Assembly (NCBI RefSeq): GCF_007679345.1
Contig: NZ_VEGH01000023.1
Coordinates: 1-40,189, forward strand
Direction of reading: 5' to 3'
Origin: Cellulosimicrobium cellulans
Lineage (GTDB): Bacteria; Actinomycetota; Actinomycetes; Actinomycetales; Cellulomonadaceae
DNA length: 40,189 nucleotides
Part shown: positions 6,560 to 14,783 of the stretch, one piece after another
How the letters are laid out: each line of letters opens with the position of its first letter
Numbering within the stretch: the first letter of the stretch is position 1
Notes under the pieces: generated by a model
Databases searched by the model: none
Seen by the model: only the letters and a program-made list of their open reading frames with translations
What the model was told of the DNA's origin: nothing
Position numbers and translations under genes: made by a program

Positions 6560-8361
6560 CGGGCCTCGTCGGGTGCGGGGCGGGCTGCGCGGGCCGCGGT
6601 CGGGCGGCCGGCGGAGGCGGCGGGCGCTCCCGGCCGCACGCGGCGCCCCGGGATCGCCGCGACGAGCTCGCGGGTGTACTCCTGCCGCGGGTCGAGCAGG
6701 ATCTGCTCGGCGGTGCCCTGCTCCACGAGGCGCCCGTCGTGCAGCACCCCGACGTGGTCGGCGACCCGCCGGACCACCGCCAGGTCGTGCGAGATGAACA
6801 GGTAGGTCAGGCCGTGCTCGGCCTGGAGCCGGACCAGCAGGTCGAGGATCTGCGCCTGCACGGACACGTCGAGCGCCGACACCGGCTCGTCGAGGACCAC
6901 CAGGTCCGGGCGCAGGGCGAGCGCGCGGGCGATCGCGACCCGCTGCCGCTGCCCGCCCGACAGCTCGCGCGGGCTGCGCCGGGCCGCGTCGGCGGGCAGG
7001 GCGACGTCGGCGAGCAGCTCGCGCACCCGGTCGGCGCGCTCGGCCCGGGTGCCGACGCCGTAGGCGCGCAGCGGCTCCGCGATCACCTCGGCGACCGTGA
7101 ACCGCGGGTCGAGCGACGCGTACGGGCTCTGGTAGACGACCTGGAACCCGCGGCGCAGCCGGCGCAGGGTCTCGCCGCGCGCGCCGGTGACGTCCTCGGC
7201 CCGGAACCGCACCCGGCCCGCGGTGGGCTGCTCCAGGTGCAGCGCGAGGCGGGCGGTGGTGCTCTTGCCCGAACCCGACTCCCCGACCAGGGCGTAGGTG
7301 GTCCCGCGGTCGACGCGCAGGCTCACGCCGTCGACGGCGACCAGCGAGCGCGCGCCCGCGGCGCCGCGAGGGCGCGGGAACTCCTTGCGGACGTCGACCA
7401 GCTCCAGCACCGGCGCCGCCTCGGCGGCCGGCGTCGCGGCGGCCCCGGTCGTGGCCGCCGTCGGCCCGGAGGGCACCACCGCCCCGCCCGCCGCACCCGG
7501 CGACGCCGCCACCAGCCGCCCGTCCGCGAGGCTCGGCGCCGCCGCGATCAGCTGCCGCGTGTACGGGTGCCGCGGGTCCCCGAGCACCTGGTCGGCGGTG
7601 CCCTCCTCGACCACCGCCCCGTTCTCCAGCACGACGATCCGGTCGGCCCGGTCCGCCGCGACCCCGAGGTCGTGCGTGATGAGCAGCAGCGCCGTCCCGC
7701 GGTCGCGGACCAGGGTCTCCAGGTGGTCGAGGATCCGCCGCTGGACGGTGACGTCGAGGGCGCTGGTGGGCTCGTCGGCGACGACCAGCCGGGGCCCCGC
7801 CGCGATCGCCACGGCGATGAGCACCCGCTGCCGGAGACCGCCGGACAGCTGGTGCGGGTACTGCCGGGCGCGCGCCGCGGGGTCGGGGACCGCGGCCTGC
7901 TCCAGCAGGGCGACCGCGCGGCGGCGCGCCTCCCGGCGCCGGGCGAGCCCGTGGATGACCAGCACCTCGGCCACCTGGTCGCCGACGCGCTGCACGGGGT
8001 TGAGCGACACGGTCGGGTCCTGCGGGACCAGCCCCACCTCGCGGCCGCGGACCGCCCGCCACTCGCGCTCGGTCAGGTCGGACACGTCGCGCCCGCCGAG
8101 CCGGATCCGCCCGCCCGTGACCGCGCCGCCGCGGGCCAGCAGGTGCAGCGCCGCGTGCGCGGTGCTGCTCTTGCCGGATCCCGACTCGCCGACGAGCGCG
8201 ACCACCTCGCCGGGGCGGACCCGCAGGTCCACCCCGCGCACGGCCCGGTACACCTGGCCGTCCCGGGTGCGGTAGCCGACCGCGAGGCCCTCGACCTCGA
8301 GCACCGGCGTCGCGTCGGCCCCGGCCGGGGCGGCGGCCCGGTCCTCCTGCAGCTGCGTCAC
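6556..8361 (-). CDS. Peptide-type ABC transporter, fused double ATPase (DppDF-like)
   Basis: This 601-residue protein contains two complete nucleotide-binding domains. NBD1 has Walker A GESGSGKSS (58-66), signature LSGG (172-175) and Walker B VVADEPTSALD. NBD2 has Walker A GESGSGKST (359-367), signature LSGGQRQRV (467-475) and Walker B VVLDEPVSALD. Each is followed by the HPYTRQL/QEYTREL extension of oligopeptide/nickel importers. An Ala/Pro/Thr linker (about 285-315) joins the halves. It powers the two permeases directly upstream. The GTG start (8361) overlaps the permease stop as GTGA. Dual ATPases of this kind serve peptide, nickel, glutathione and opine importers. In this sulfur cluster an S-containing peptide, glutathione or related conjugate is a reasonable guess. 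Confidence 0.9.
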   Translation of the reverse strand: MTQLQEDRAAAPAGADATPVLEVEGLAVGYRTRDGQVYRAVRGVDLRVRPGEVVALVGESGSGKSSTAHAALHLLARGGAVTGGRIRLGGRDVSDLTEREWRAVRGREVGLVPQDPTVSLNPVQRVGDQVAEVLVIHGLARRREARRRAVALLEQAAVPDPAARARQYPHQLSGGLRQRVLIAVAIAAGPRLVVADEPTSALDVTVQRRILDHLETLVRDRGTALLLITHDLGVAADRADRIVVLENGAVVEEGTADQVLGDPRHPYTRQLIAAAPSLADGRLVAASPGAAGGAVVPSGPTAATTGAAATPAAEAAPVLELVDVRKEFPRPRGAAGARSLVAVDGVSLRVDRGTTYALVGESGSGKSTTARLALHLEQPTAGRVRFRAEDVTGARGETLRRLRRGFQVVYQSPYASLDPRFTVAEVIAEPLRAYGVGTRAERADRVRELLADVALPADAARRSPRELSGGQRQRVAIARALALRPDLVVLDEPVSALDVSVQAQILDLLVRLQAEHGLTYLFISHDLAVVRRVADHVGVLHDGRLVEQGTAEQILLDPRQEYTRELVAAIPGRRVRPGAPAASAGRPTAARAARPAPDEAR

Positions 8362-9296
8362 TGGTCCTCTCCCGTCGTCTCGAGCGCCCGCGCGACCCGG
8401 TTGGCGGACAGCACGACCGCCACGATCACGAGCCCGGGCAGGGTGGTCAGCCACCAGGCGGCGGCGAGGTAGTCGCGGCCGCCGGAGATCAGCGACCCCC
8501 ACTCGGGGGTGGGCGGCGGCGTGCCGTAGCCGAGGAAGCTCAGCGCAGACACCGCCAGCACCGCGCCGCCGAACTCCAGCGCGACGAGCGCGAGGACCGG
8601 CCCGGCGGAGTTGGGCAGCACGTGCCGGCCCAGCACCGACCACCAGCGGGCGCCCGACGCGCGCGCGGCCTCGACGTAGACCGAGGTCGACGTGCGCAGC
8701 ACCTCGGCGCGCATCACCCGGGCGAACGTCGCCACGGCGCCGACGCCGACGGCCACGGCGATCTTGGTCGGCCCGGTGCCGAGGGCGGTGATGATCGCGA
8801 GCGACAGCAGGATGCTCGGCACCGCGAGCAGCACGTCGACCGCCCGGCCCACGACGTCGTCCACCCAGCCGCGCAGGAACCCGGCGAGCAGCCCGAGGGC
8901 CGAGCCGACCACCAGGCCGACGACGACCGCGAGCGCCGTGGTCCGCAGGGACAGCGAGGCGCCGTGCACGACTCGCGTCCACACGTCGCGGCCCAGGTGG
9001 TCGGTGCCGAACAGGTGCTCGGCGGACGGCGCCAGCAGCCGGTCGGCCGGGACGCCGGTGATCGCGTCGCCGGACGCGAACACCGCCGGCGCGGCGGCCC
9101 ACGCGGCGACGAGCAGCAGCACCAGCCCCGCCACCACGAGCCCCGGGCGCCGGAGCAGGTACCGCCCCGCCCGCGCGGCCCACGGACCCGCGGACCCGGC
9201 GCCCCGCGCCCGCCCGTGCCGCAGGATCGACCGGGCGTCCTGGCGGTCGGCGACCTCGATCTCCTCCGGCGCGCGGGTGGTGGTCGTGACGGTCAC
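8358..9296 (-). CDS. Peptide-type ABC permease (DppC-like)
   Basis: This 312-residue inner-membrane subunit has an N-terminal transmembrane helix (PGLVVAGLVLLLVAAWAAAP). The periplasmic-side HLFGTDHLGRDVWTRVVHGA block that marks DppC/OppC permeases follows, then five further helices. The cytoplasmic coupling loop reads YVEAARASGARWWSVLGRHV, the EAA motif that docks on the ATPase. The GTG start (9296) overlaps the preceding permease stop as GTGA, and its own stop overlaps the ATPase start the same way, so the three genes are tightly coupled. It forms the translocation channel with the DppB-like partner. Confidence 0.9.
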   Translation of the reverse strand: MTVTTTTRAPEEIEVADRQDARSILRHGRARGAGSAGPWAARAGRYLLRRPGLVVAGLVLLLVAAWAAAPAVFASGDAITGVPADRLLAPSAEHLFGTDHLGRDVWTRVVHGASLSLRTTALAVVVGLVVGSALGLLAGFLRGWVDDVVGRAVDVLLAVPSILLSLAIITALGTGPTKIAVAVGVGAVATFARVMRAEVLRTSTSVYVEAARASGARWWSVLGRHVLPNSAGPVLALVALEFGGAVLAVSALSFLGYGTPPPTPEWGSLISGGRDYLAAAWWLTTLPGLVIVAVVLSANRVARALETTGEDQ

Positions 9297-10252
9297 GCGG
9301 CCACCGCCTTCCGGGTCGGGGCCCGCTCGATGCGCGGGTCCAGCAGCGGGTAGAGCAGGTCGACGACGAGCGTCGTGACGACGAACACCAGCGCCGACAG
9401 CACGACGACCGCGAGCACCACCGGCACGTCCTGGGTGTTGACGGACTGCACGGTGAGCCGCCCGAGCCCGACCCGGGAGAACACGGTCTCGGTGACGACG
9501 GCCCCGCCGAGCAGCCCGCCGACCAGGACGCCGAGCATCGTGAACGCCGGGATCGCCGCGTTGCGCAGCGCGTGCCCGAGCTGCACCCGGAGCCGGCCGG
9601 CGCCCTTGGCGCGGGCGGTCTCGACGTACGGCTCGCCGAGCGTGCCCCGCAGGCTGCGGGACAGCACCTGCGCGAGCTGGGCTCCCGGAGGGATCGCGAG
9701 GGTCACGGCGGGCAGCACCAGGCTCTGCCAGCCGGCGTTGCCGATCGCGGGCAGCAGGCCGGCGCGGAACGACAGCCACTGCAGCAGGACGAGCCCGATG
9801 ACGAACGTCGGCAGCGCGACCCCGACCGGCGGCAGAGCCGACAGCACCTGGCGCAGCCACCGGCTGCGCGGCAGCACGCCGGCCACCGCGAGCGCCGTGC
9901 CGCCGAGCACCGCGAGCGTCAGGGCGACGCCCGTGAGCAGCAGGGTCTGCGGCAGCGCCTGCGCCACCAGCGAACCGGCCGGCGCGCCCGACTGGTACGA
10001 CGGCCCGAAGTCGAGCCGGACCGCGCCCCACAGGGCGTCGGCGTACTGGACCAGCACCGGCCGGTCGAGCCCGTACCGGGCGCGCAGGTCGTCCAGCAGG
10101 GCCGGGTCGACCGACGCCACCTCCCCGCCCGACCCGGCGGCCAGCGCCGCCGGGTCGCTCGGGAGCAGGTAGAGCACGAAGAACGCGATGGTGAACGCGG
10201 CCCAGAGCACGAACAGCCCCTGGGCGGCGCGGCGCGCGACGTACCGGGCCAT
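9293..10252 (-). CDS. Peptide-type ABC permease (DppB-like)
   Basis: This 319-residue membrane subunit opens with the DppB-type YVARRAAQGLFVLWAAFTIA helix and the LLPSDPAA segment, then a RYGLDRPVLVQYADAL external region and five more membrane helices. The EAA coupling loop is YVETARAKGAGRLRVQLGHA. It ends with the DPRIER tail usual for this subunit. The ATG (10252) overlaps the binding-protein stop as TGATG. Together with the next permease it makes the importer pore fed by the lipoprotein at 10252-11883. Confidence 0.9.
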   Translation of the reverse strand: MARYVARRAAQGLFVLWAAFTIAFFVLYLLPSDPAALAAGSGGEVASVDPALLDDLRARYGLDRPVLVQYADALWGAVRLDFGPSYQSGAPAGSLVAQALPQTLLLTGVALTLAVLGGTALAVAGVLPRSRWLRQVLSALPPVGVALPTFVIGLVLLQWLSFRAGLLPAIGNAGWQSLVLPAVTLAIPPGAQLAQVLSRSLRGTLGEPYVETARAKGAGRLRVQLGHALRNAAIPAFTMLGVLVGGLLGGAVVTETVFSRVGLGRLTVQSVNTQDVPVVLAVVVLSALVFVVTTLVVDLLYPLLDPRIERAPTRKAVAA

Positions 10253-11883
10253 CAGGACGGGTCCACCCACGCGCCGTAGAAGTCGAGCCGGCTGGAGCCC
10301 TCGAACGCGAGCCCGTGCACGCGGTCGGCGGCGGCGATCGTGGTGGACAGCTCGTACACCGGGATGGCGTGGCCGTGCTCGACCAGCAGCCGGGAGGCCT
10401 CCTCGATCAGCTGCCCGCGCTCGTCGGGGTCGGTGGCGGCGGCGGACCGGTCGAGCAGGTCGTCGACCTCCTCGGCCGGGCGGTCGTTGATGTTGCGCGC
10501 GTTCGCCGAGAAGATCAGCCGCAGCACGTCCGGGTCCGACCGGGTGAGGTTGTAGTAGTCGAAGTCGAAGTCGCCGCTCTCCTTGATAGCGGTCGACTCG
10601 GCGATCTCGACGTGTCGCAGCTGCAGGTCCACGCCGATCTGGCGCAGCTGCTGCTGCACGAGCTCCAGCGGCGCCGGGTCCTGCCAGAACGTGACGGTGG
10701 TGGACAGCCTCTGGCCGTCCTTCTCCCGGATGCCGTCGTCGCCGACCACCCAGCCCGCGTCGTCCAGCAGCTCCTCGGCGCCGTCGGGGTCGTAGGCGAG
10801 CAGGTCGCCCAGGTCCGCGGCCAGCGGGGTGGAGTGCGAGAGCACGCCGGTCGCCGCCTGGTCGCGCTCGGTGAGCACGGTGTCGACGATCTGCTGCCGG
10901 TCGATGCCCTTCGAGATGGCGACCCGCACGGCCTCGTCGGACGCGAGCGGGCTCGACTCCTTCGGGAACAGCTGGTAGGCCACACCGGGGTTGGCGCGCT
11001 GCTGCAGCCAGAACCCGTTGCCGTCGAACTGCGGCTGGTCGACGGCCGCGATCGCCGCGGTCGCGTCGATCTGGCCCGAGGCCAGGCTGCCGGCGCGCAC
11101 CGACGACTCCGGGATGACCTGGAACGTCACGGTGTCGAGGTAGGCCCCGCCGGTGTGCTCGTCGGCCTCGGACGACCAGTCGTACCCGTCGACCTTCGAC
11201 AGCACGATCTCCTGGTCCTGCGTGTACGAGTCGACCTGGAACGGGCCGGACCCCACGTAGTCGCCGGCGCAGCGCTCCTCGGGTGTGAGGCCCGCCGAGG
11301 CGGGCGACAGCAGGCCGAGCGAGAACGTCGACGTGGCCTGGAGGAACTGGGCGCTCGGCTGGGCGAAGTCGACGGTGAGCGTCTGCGGGTCGGCGACCGT
11401 CGTGCCCTCGTAGCCGACCAGGTACTGCGAGCCCAGCGACGCCGTGGCGCCGAGCGCGACGATCGCGTCGAAGTTCGTCTTGACCGACTCCGCGTCGATC
11501 GGGGTGCCGTCCGCGTAGGTGGCGCCCTCGCGCAGGTGGAACGTGTAGCTCGACGCGTCGTCGCTGACCTCCCAGCTCTCGGCGAGCCAGGGGACGATCT
11601 CGCCGGTGTCCGGGTCCTGCGCGGTCAGCGACGCGACGGTCTGCCGGGCGACGGCGATGGCGTCGTTGTTGCCGACCTGCTGCGGGTCGATGCACCGGGA
11701 GTCGACCGTGATCGCGAACCGGAGGTCGCCGCCGGAGACGGGCTCGGCGCCGGCGCCGGTCGAGGCGTCGCCGGACCCGCCGCCGGACCCGCCGGAGGAG
11801 CAGGCGGCGAGCAGCAGGGTGGTGGTGGCGAGCGTGGCCGCGGCGGCGGGGCGGGCGCCCCGGCGTCGGGTGGGCGTGGTCAT
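10252..11883 (-). CDS. Family 5 solute-binding lipoprotein of the peptide-type importer
   Basis: This 543-residue SBP_bac_5 protein has a lipoprotein signal peptide with lipobox LLLAAC (Cys at about residue 28) followed by a Gly/Ser linker. The mature domain contains the family hallmarks GEIVPWLAESWEVSDDASSY, FHLREGATYADGTPIDAESV and VGSGPFQVDSYTQDQEIVLS. It should capture the substrate outside the membrane for the permeases that follow. The start ATG 11883 has AGGAG 7 nt upstream, 43 nt after the preceding LLM gene. SBP_bac_5 ligands include peptides, nickel, glutathione and opines. Context favours an organosulfur ligand, but no ligand-specific motif can be named from sequence. Confidence 0.88.
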   Translation of the reverse strand: MTTPTRRRGARPAAAATLATTTLLLAACSSGGSGGGSGDASTGAGAEPVSGGDLRFAITVDSRCIDPQQVGNNDAIAVARQTVASLTAQDPDTGEIVPWLAESWEVSDDASSYTFHLREGATYADGTPIDAESVKTNFDAIVALGATASLGSQYLVGYEGTTVADPQTLTVDFAQPSAQFLQATSTFSLGLLSPASAGLTPEERCAGDYVGSGPFQVDSYTQDQEIVLSKVDGYDWSSEADEHTGGAYLDTVTFQVIPESSVRAGSLASGQIDATAAIAAVDQPQFDGNGFWLQQRANPGVAYQLFPKESSPLASDEAVRVAISKGIDRQQIVDTVLTERDQAATGVLSHSTPLAADLGDLLAYDPDGAEELLDDAGWVVGDDGIREKDGQRLSTTVTFWQDPAPLELVQQQLRQIGVDLQLRHVEIAESTAIKESGDFDFDYYNLTRSDPDVLRLIFSANARNINDRPAEEVDDLLDRSAAATDPDERGQLIEEASRLLVEHGHAIPVYELSTTIAAADRVHGLAFEGSSRLDFYGAWVDPS

Positions 11884-11926
11884 CGGTGCTCCTGGATGGG
11901 GTGGGATGGTGGTCGGGGGTGGCGGG

Positions 11927-13057
11927 TCAGCCGGCGACGGGGACGGCCGGAGCCGCGTGGTCGACCGCGGTGAAGCCGGCGGCGCGGCGGGGGTCGGCGG
12001 CGCTCCACAGGTCGGTGCGCACCTCGGCCCGGACCAGCGGCGCGACCTGCTCGGCGAACCGGCGCAGGACGTCCTCCTGCTCCGCCGGGTCGAGCAGGTG
12101 GTTCACGGAGACGGACTGCAGGACGTGCCCGTAGGTCGCGTGGTAGTCGAGGATCTTCTCGGCCACCCGCTCCGGGGAGCCGACCAGGGCCGGGCCGCGC
12201 TCGACGGCCTCCTCCAGCGTGCGGAAGGACGGCGCCTTCCCCACGGCGTCGGCGCCGTAGCCCCGGCGGGCCGCGGCGTCGACCTGGCCCTGGTACAGCG
12301 GCCGGTACTGCGCGACGGCGGCCTCGGTGGTGTCCGCGAGGAACAGCCCGCCGGAGCCGGAGCCGACGTACGCGCGGGCCGGGTCGTGGCCGTGCGCGGC
12401 GTACTGCTCGCGGTAGTGGTCGAGCAGCACGGCGTAGTTCTCCCGCGGCTGCAGGGCGTTCGCGGTGACGATCGGGTCGCCCCAGCGCGCCGCGAGCTCG
12501 ACGGCGAACCGGGAGGTCGCCGAGCCGTGCCAGATCCGGAACGGCCCGGCGTACGGCCGCGGCAGCGTGGTCGCGTGCTCCAGGCGGTGCCGGTGCCGGC
12601 CCTCCCAGGTCACGTCCTCCTCCGAGAGCAGGAGGCGGAGCAGTTCGTAGTTCTCCTCGAGGTACTCGTACTGCTTGTCGAGGTCGAGGCCGAGCAGCGG
12701 GTACTGCAGCACCTCGTTGCCCTTGCCGATGACGATCTCCAGCCGGCCGCGGGACAACTGGTCGACGGTCGCCAGGTCCTCGGCCACCCGCACCGGGTCG
12801 AGCAGCGACAGCACGGTGACGCCCGTCGACAGCAGGATCCGGCGGGTCGACGCGGCGATCGCGCCGAGGATCACCGTGGGGGCCGACGACAGCACGTCGC
12901 CGGCGTGCCGCTCCCCCACGGCGAACGAGTCGAAGCCGAGCTCCTCGGCCAGGACGGCGTGCCGGACGGTGCGGGCGAGCCGGTCGGCCGGGGGCACCGC
13001 CTCGCCCGTGACCGGGTGCGGCGGGTTGAAGACGATGTCGAGCAGCTGGAAGCGCAC
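11927..13057 (-). CDS. LLM class flavin-dependent monooxygenase
   Basis: This 376-residue bacterial luciferase-fold enzyme should use reduced flavin and O2 for C-S or related oxidation. Visible features are RFQLLDIVFNPPHP at the N-terminus, ELGFDSFAVGERHAGDVLSS (the luciferase-family GERH block), STGVTVLSLLDPVRVAEDLATVDQ and GRLEIVIGKGNEV. The C-terminal VGSPERVAEKILDYHATYG is the conserved nucleotide-loop region. GTG 13057 is chosen because the fold begins there. The longer frame to 13183 reads through low-complexity sequence inside the preceding gene. It lies 13 nt after the previous LLM and has only a weak ribosome site, suggesting coupling. Substrate unknown. Confidence 0.85.
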   Translation of the reverse strand: MRFQLLDIVFNPPHPVTGEAVPPADRLARTVRHAVLAEELGFDSFAVGERHAGDVLSSAPTVILGAIAASTRRILLSTGVTVLSLLDPVRVAEDLATVDQLSRGRLEIVIGKGNEVLQYPLLGLDLDKQYEYLEENYELLRLLLSEEDVTWEGRHRHRLEHATTLPRPYAGPFRIWHGSATSRFAVELAARWGDPIVTANALQPRENYAVLLDHYREQYAAHGHDPARAYVGSGSGGLFLADTTEAAVAQYRPLYQGQVDAAARRGYGADAVGKAPSFRTLEEAVERGPALVGSPERVAEKILDYHATYGHVLQSVSVNHLLDPAEQEDVLRRFAEQVAPLVRAEVRTDLWSAADPRRAAGFTAVDHAAPAVPVAG

Positions 13058-13070
13058 GGCCGGCCCCCGC

Positions 13071-14186
13071 TCAGGCCGCGGCGGACGCGGCGGCCTCGCG
13101 GTCGCGCGCGGCGACGCCCTCGCGGACCAGCGGGATGACGTACCGGCCGAAGTCGACCGCGTCGTCCAGCAGGTCGTAGCCACGGGCCGAGATGACCCGG
13201 ACGCCCCGGTCGTAGTACGCGAGCAGCGCCTCCGCGACCTGCTCGGGCGTGCCGACCAGCGCGTTGGAGTTGCCCGCGCCGCCGGTGGCCTTCGCGGTCG
13301 CGGTCCACAGCACGGAGTCGAACCGGTCGCCCTGCGCCGCGATCTCCAGCAGCCGCTGCGAGCCGGCGTTCTGCGGGGCGTCGATGGGGTGCCGCGCGCT
13401 CAGCACGCCGCCGAGCGCGGCCTTGCGGGCCTCGATCGCGTCGAGGACGCGGTGCGCCTTCTCCCAGGCCAGCTCCTCGGTCGGCGCGATGATCGGCCGG
13501 AACGCGGCGTGGATCCGCGGCGGGGTGGCGCGGCCCGCGGCGGCGGCCTCGGCGTGCACCCGGTCGATCTGCTCCTGGGTGCGGTCCAGCGGCTCGCCCC
13601 AGACGGCGTAGATGTCCGCCTCCGCCGCGCCGACCTTGAACGCGGCGTCCGAGGAGCCGCCGAACGAGATCGTCGGCACGTGGCCGTCGACCGGCTTGGT
13701 GTCCAGGTGGAAGTCGGCGAAGTCGTAGAACCGGCCGTGGTGGTCGAACGGCTCGGTGGCGGTCCACGCCCGCTTGACGATCTGGATGTACTCCTGGGTG
13801 CGGGCGTACCGCTCGTCCTTGGTCAGGGTGTCGCCCTCGCGGCCCTGCTCGTGGTCGTTGCCGCCGGTGATGAAGTGCACCGAGAGCCGGCCGCCGGACA
13901 GCTGGTCCAGCGTGGCGAACGTCTTGGCGGCGTAGGTCGGGTACGAGACGTTCGGCCGGTGCGCGAGCAGCAGCTCGATGGAGTCGAGCCGGGACGCGAC
14001 GTAGGCCGCGAGCGCCGCCGGCTCCGGCCCGGACGACCCGTAGGCGAACAGGACGCGGGTCCAGCCGTTGTCCTCGTGCGCCCGGACGATCCGCTCCAGG
14101 TAGCCGGCGTCGAACGGGCGGGTCGTGGCGGCACGCGTCTCGGACGCGTCGTTGGTGGTGGCGATGCCGAGGAACTCGACGGGCAT
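13071..14186 (-). CDS. SsuD-like LLM flavin-dependent monooxygenase
   Basis: This 371-residue enzyme is close in layout and length to FMNH2-dependent alkanesulfonate monooxygenases. It opens EFLGIATTNDASE. A conserved RPNVSYPTYAAKTFATLDQL segment and LSVHFITGGNDHEQGREGD, the hallmark of SsuD-like proteins, follow. Then come YARTQEYIQIVKRAW, FHLDTKPVDGHVPTISFGGS and the C-terminal LVGTPEQVAEALLAYYDRGV. It should release sulfite from an organosulfonate using FMNH2 from the reductases at 22092-23260. The ATG start 14186 has AAGGAG 9 nt upstream. A four-armed palindrome (14213-14288) sits just 26 nt upstream, separating it from the rhodanese gene. Confidence 0.85.
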   Translation of the reverse strand: MPVEFLGIATTNDASETRAATTRPFDAGYLERIVRAHEDNGWTRVLFAYGSSGPEPAALAAYVASRLDSIELLLAHRPNVSYPTYAAKTFATLDQLSGGRLSVHFITGGNDHEQGREGDTLTKDERYARTQEYIQIVKRAWTATEPFDHHGRFYDFADFHLDTKPVDGHVPTISFGGSSDAAFKVGAAEADIYAVWGEPLDRTQEQIDRVHAEAAAAGRATPPRIHAAFRPIIAPTEELAWEKAHRVLDAIEARKAALGGVLSARHPIDAPQNAGSQRLLEIAAQGDRFDSVLWTATAKATGGAGNSNALVGTPEQVAEALLAYYDRGVRVISARGYDLLDDAVDFGRYVIPLVREGVAARDREAAASAAA

Positions 14187-14212
14187 GGCGGGGTGCTCCT
14201 TCGTGCTCTTCC

Positions 14213-14288
14213 CGCCGAGATAGGGCCTGCGCGCCGAGATAGGGCCGTGGGGGGTCCTATCTCGGGCGGAGGGTCCTATCTCGGCGCG
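14213..14288. repeat. Nested palindromic element, copy A
   Basis: Two direct copies of CGCCGAGATAGGGCC (14213-14227 and 14232-14246) are followed by two inverted copies, GGGTCCTATCTCGGGCG (14252-14268) and GGGTCCTATCTCGGCGC (14272-14288). Outer and inner arms can form two nested stems, and the alternative pairings exclude one another. It lies 32 nt after the rhodanese stop and 26 nt before the SsuD-like start, with no room for a separate promoter between it and that start. It could be a partial terminator, attenuator or mRNA processing or stability element. Sister copies lie at 21234 and 29511. Confidence 0.85.
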
Positions 14289-14319
14289 GGTGCGGGGTGG
14301 GAGGGGCGGGGCGGGCGGG

Positions 14320-14772
14320 TCAGGCGGGGGTGTCGGTCGGGGGCTCGGCCGGGAGGCCGGCCTCGCGCCAGGCCGGGAAGCCGCCGTCGACGTGGGAGAC
14401 GGTGTAGCCGCGGGCCGCGAGGGCCTCCGCGACGGGCCGGGAGCCGTTCTCCGAACCGCAGACGACGACCACCGGGGTGTCGATCGAGATCACCGGGGCG
14501 TGCGCCGGGCCGAACAGGGCGTCGAGGTCGGTGCGGTCGAGCAGCGTCGATCCGGGGATCTCGCCGTGCGAGGCGCGGCCGCCGGCGGAGCGGACGTCGA
14601 CGAGCAGGGCGCCGCGGGCGACCTCGGCGGCGGCCTCGACGGGCGGGCGGAGGGCCGGTGCCGCGGCCTCGGGGGCAGCGGCGCCGGGGACGCCGGGCGC
14701 CGATGCGGCGGCGTCGACCGGGCCGGCTGCGTCGGTGGCGGGAGTTCCGGCGGTGCTGGCGGTGCTGGTCAT
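14320..14772 (-). CDS. Rhodanese-domain protein (sulfurtransferase)
   Basis: This 150-residue single-domain rhodanese has an Ala/Pro-rich N-terminal extension of about 45 residues. The fold follows: GALLVDVRSAGGRASHGEIPGS (the CH2A-like DxRsxxe...H..G.I.G pattern), then the active-site loop VVVCGSENGSR with the sulfur-accepting Cys, and the terminal HVDGGFPAWREAGLP block. It should carry sulfane sulfur as a cysteine persulfide, possibly handling sulfite or thiosulfate released by the monooxygenases. The ATG start 14772 has AAGGAG 7 nt upstream. It lies 11 nt after the LLM gene at 14784. The active-site loop is one or two residues longer than the common CxxGxR form, so specificity may differ. 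Confidence 0.85.
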   Translation of the reverse strand: MTSTASTAGTPATDAAGPVDAAASAPGVPGAAAPEAAAPALRPPVEAAAEVARGALLVDVRSAGGRASHGEIPGSTLLDRTDLDALFGPAHAPVISIDTPVVVVCGSENGSRPVAEALAARGYTVSHVDGGFPAWREAGLPAEPPTDTPA

Positions 14773-14783
14773 GGCGGGCTCCT

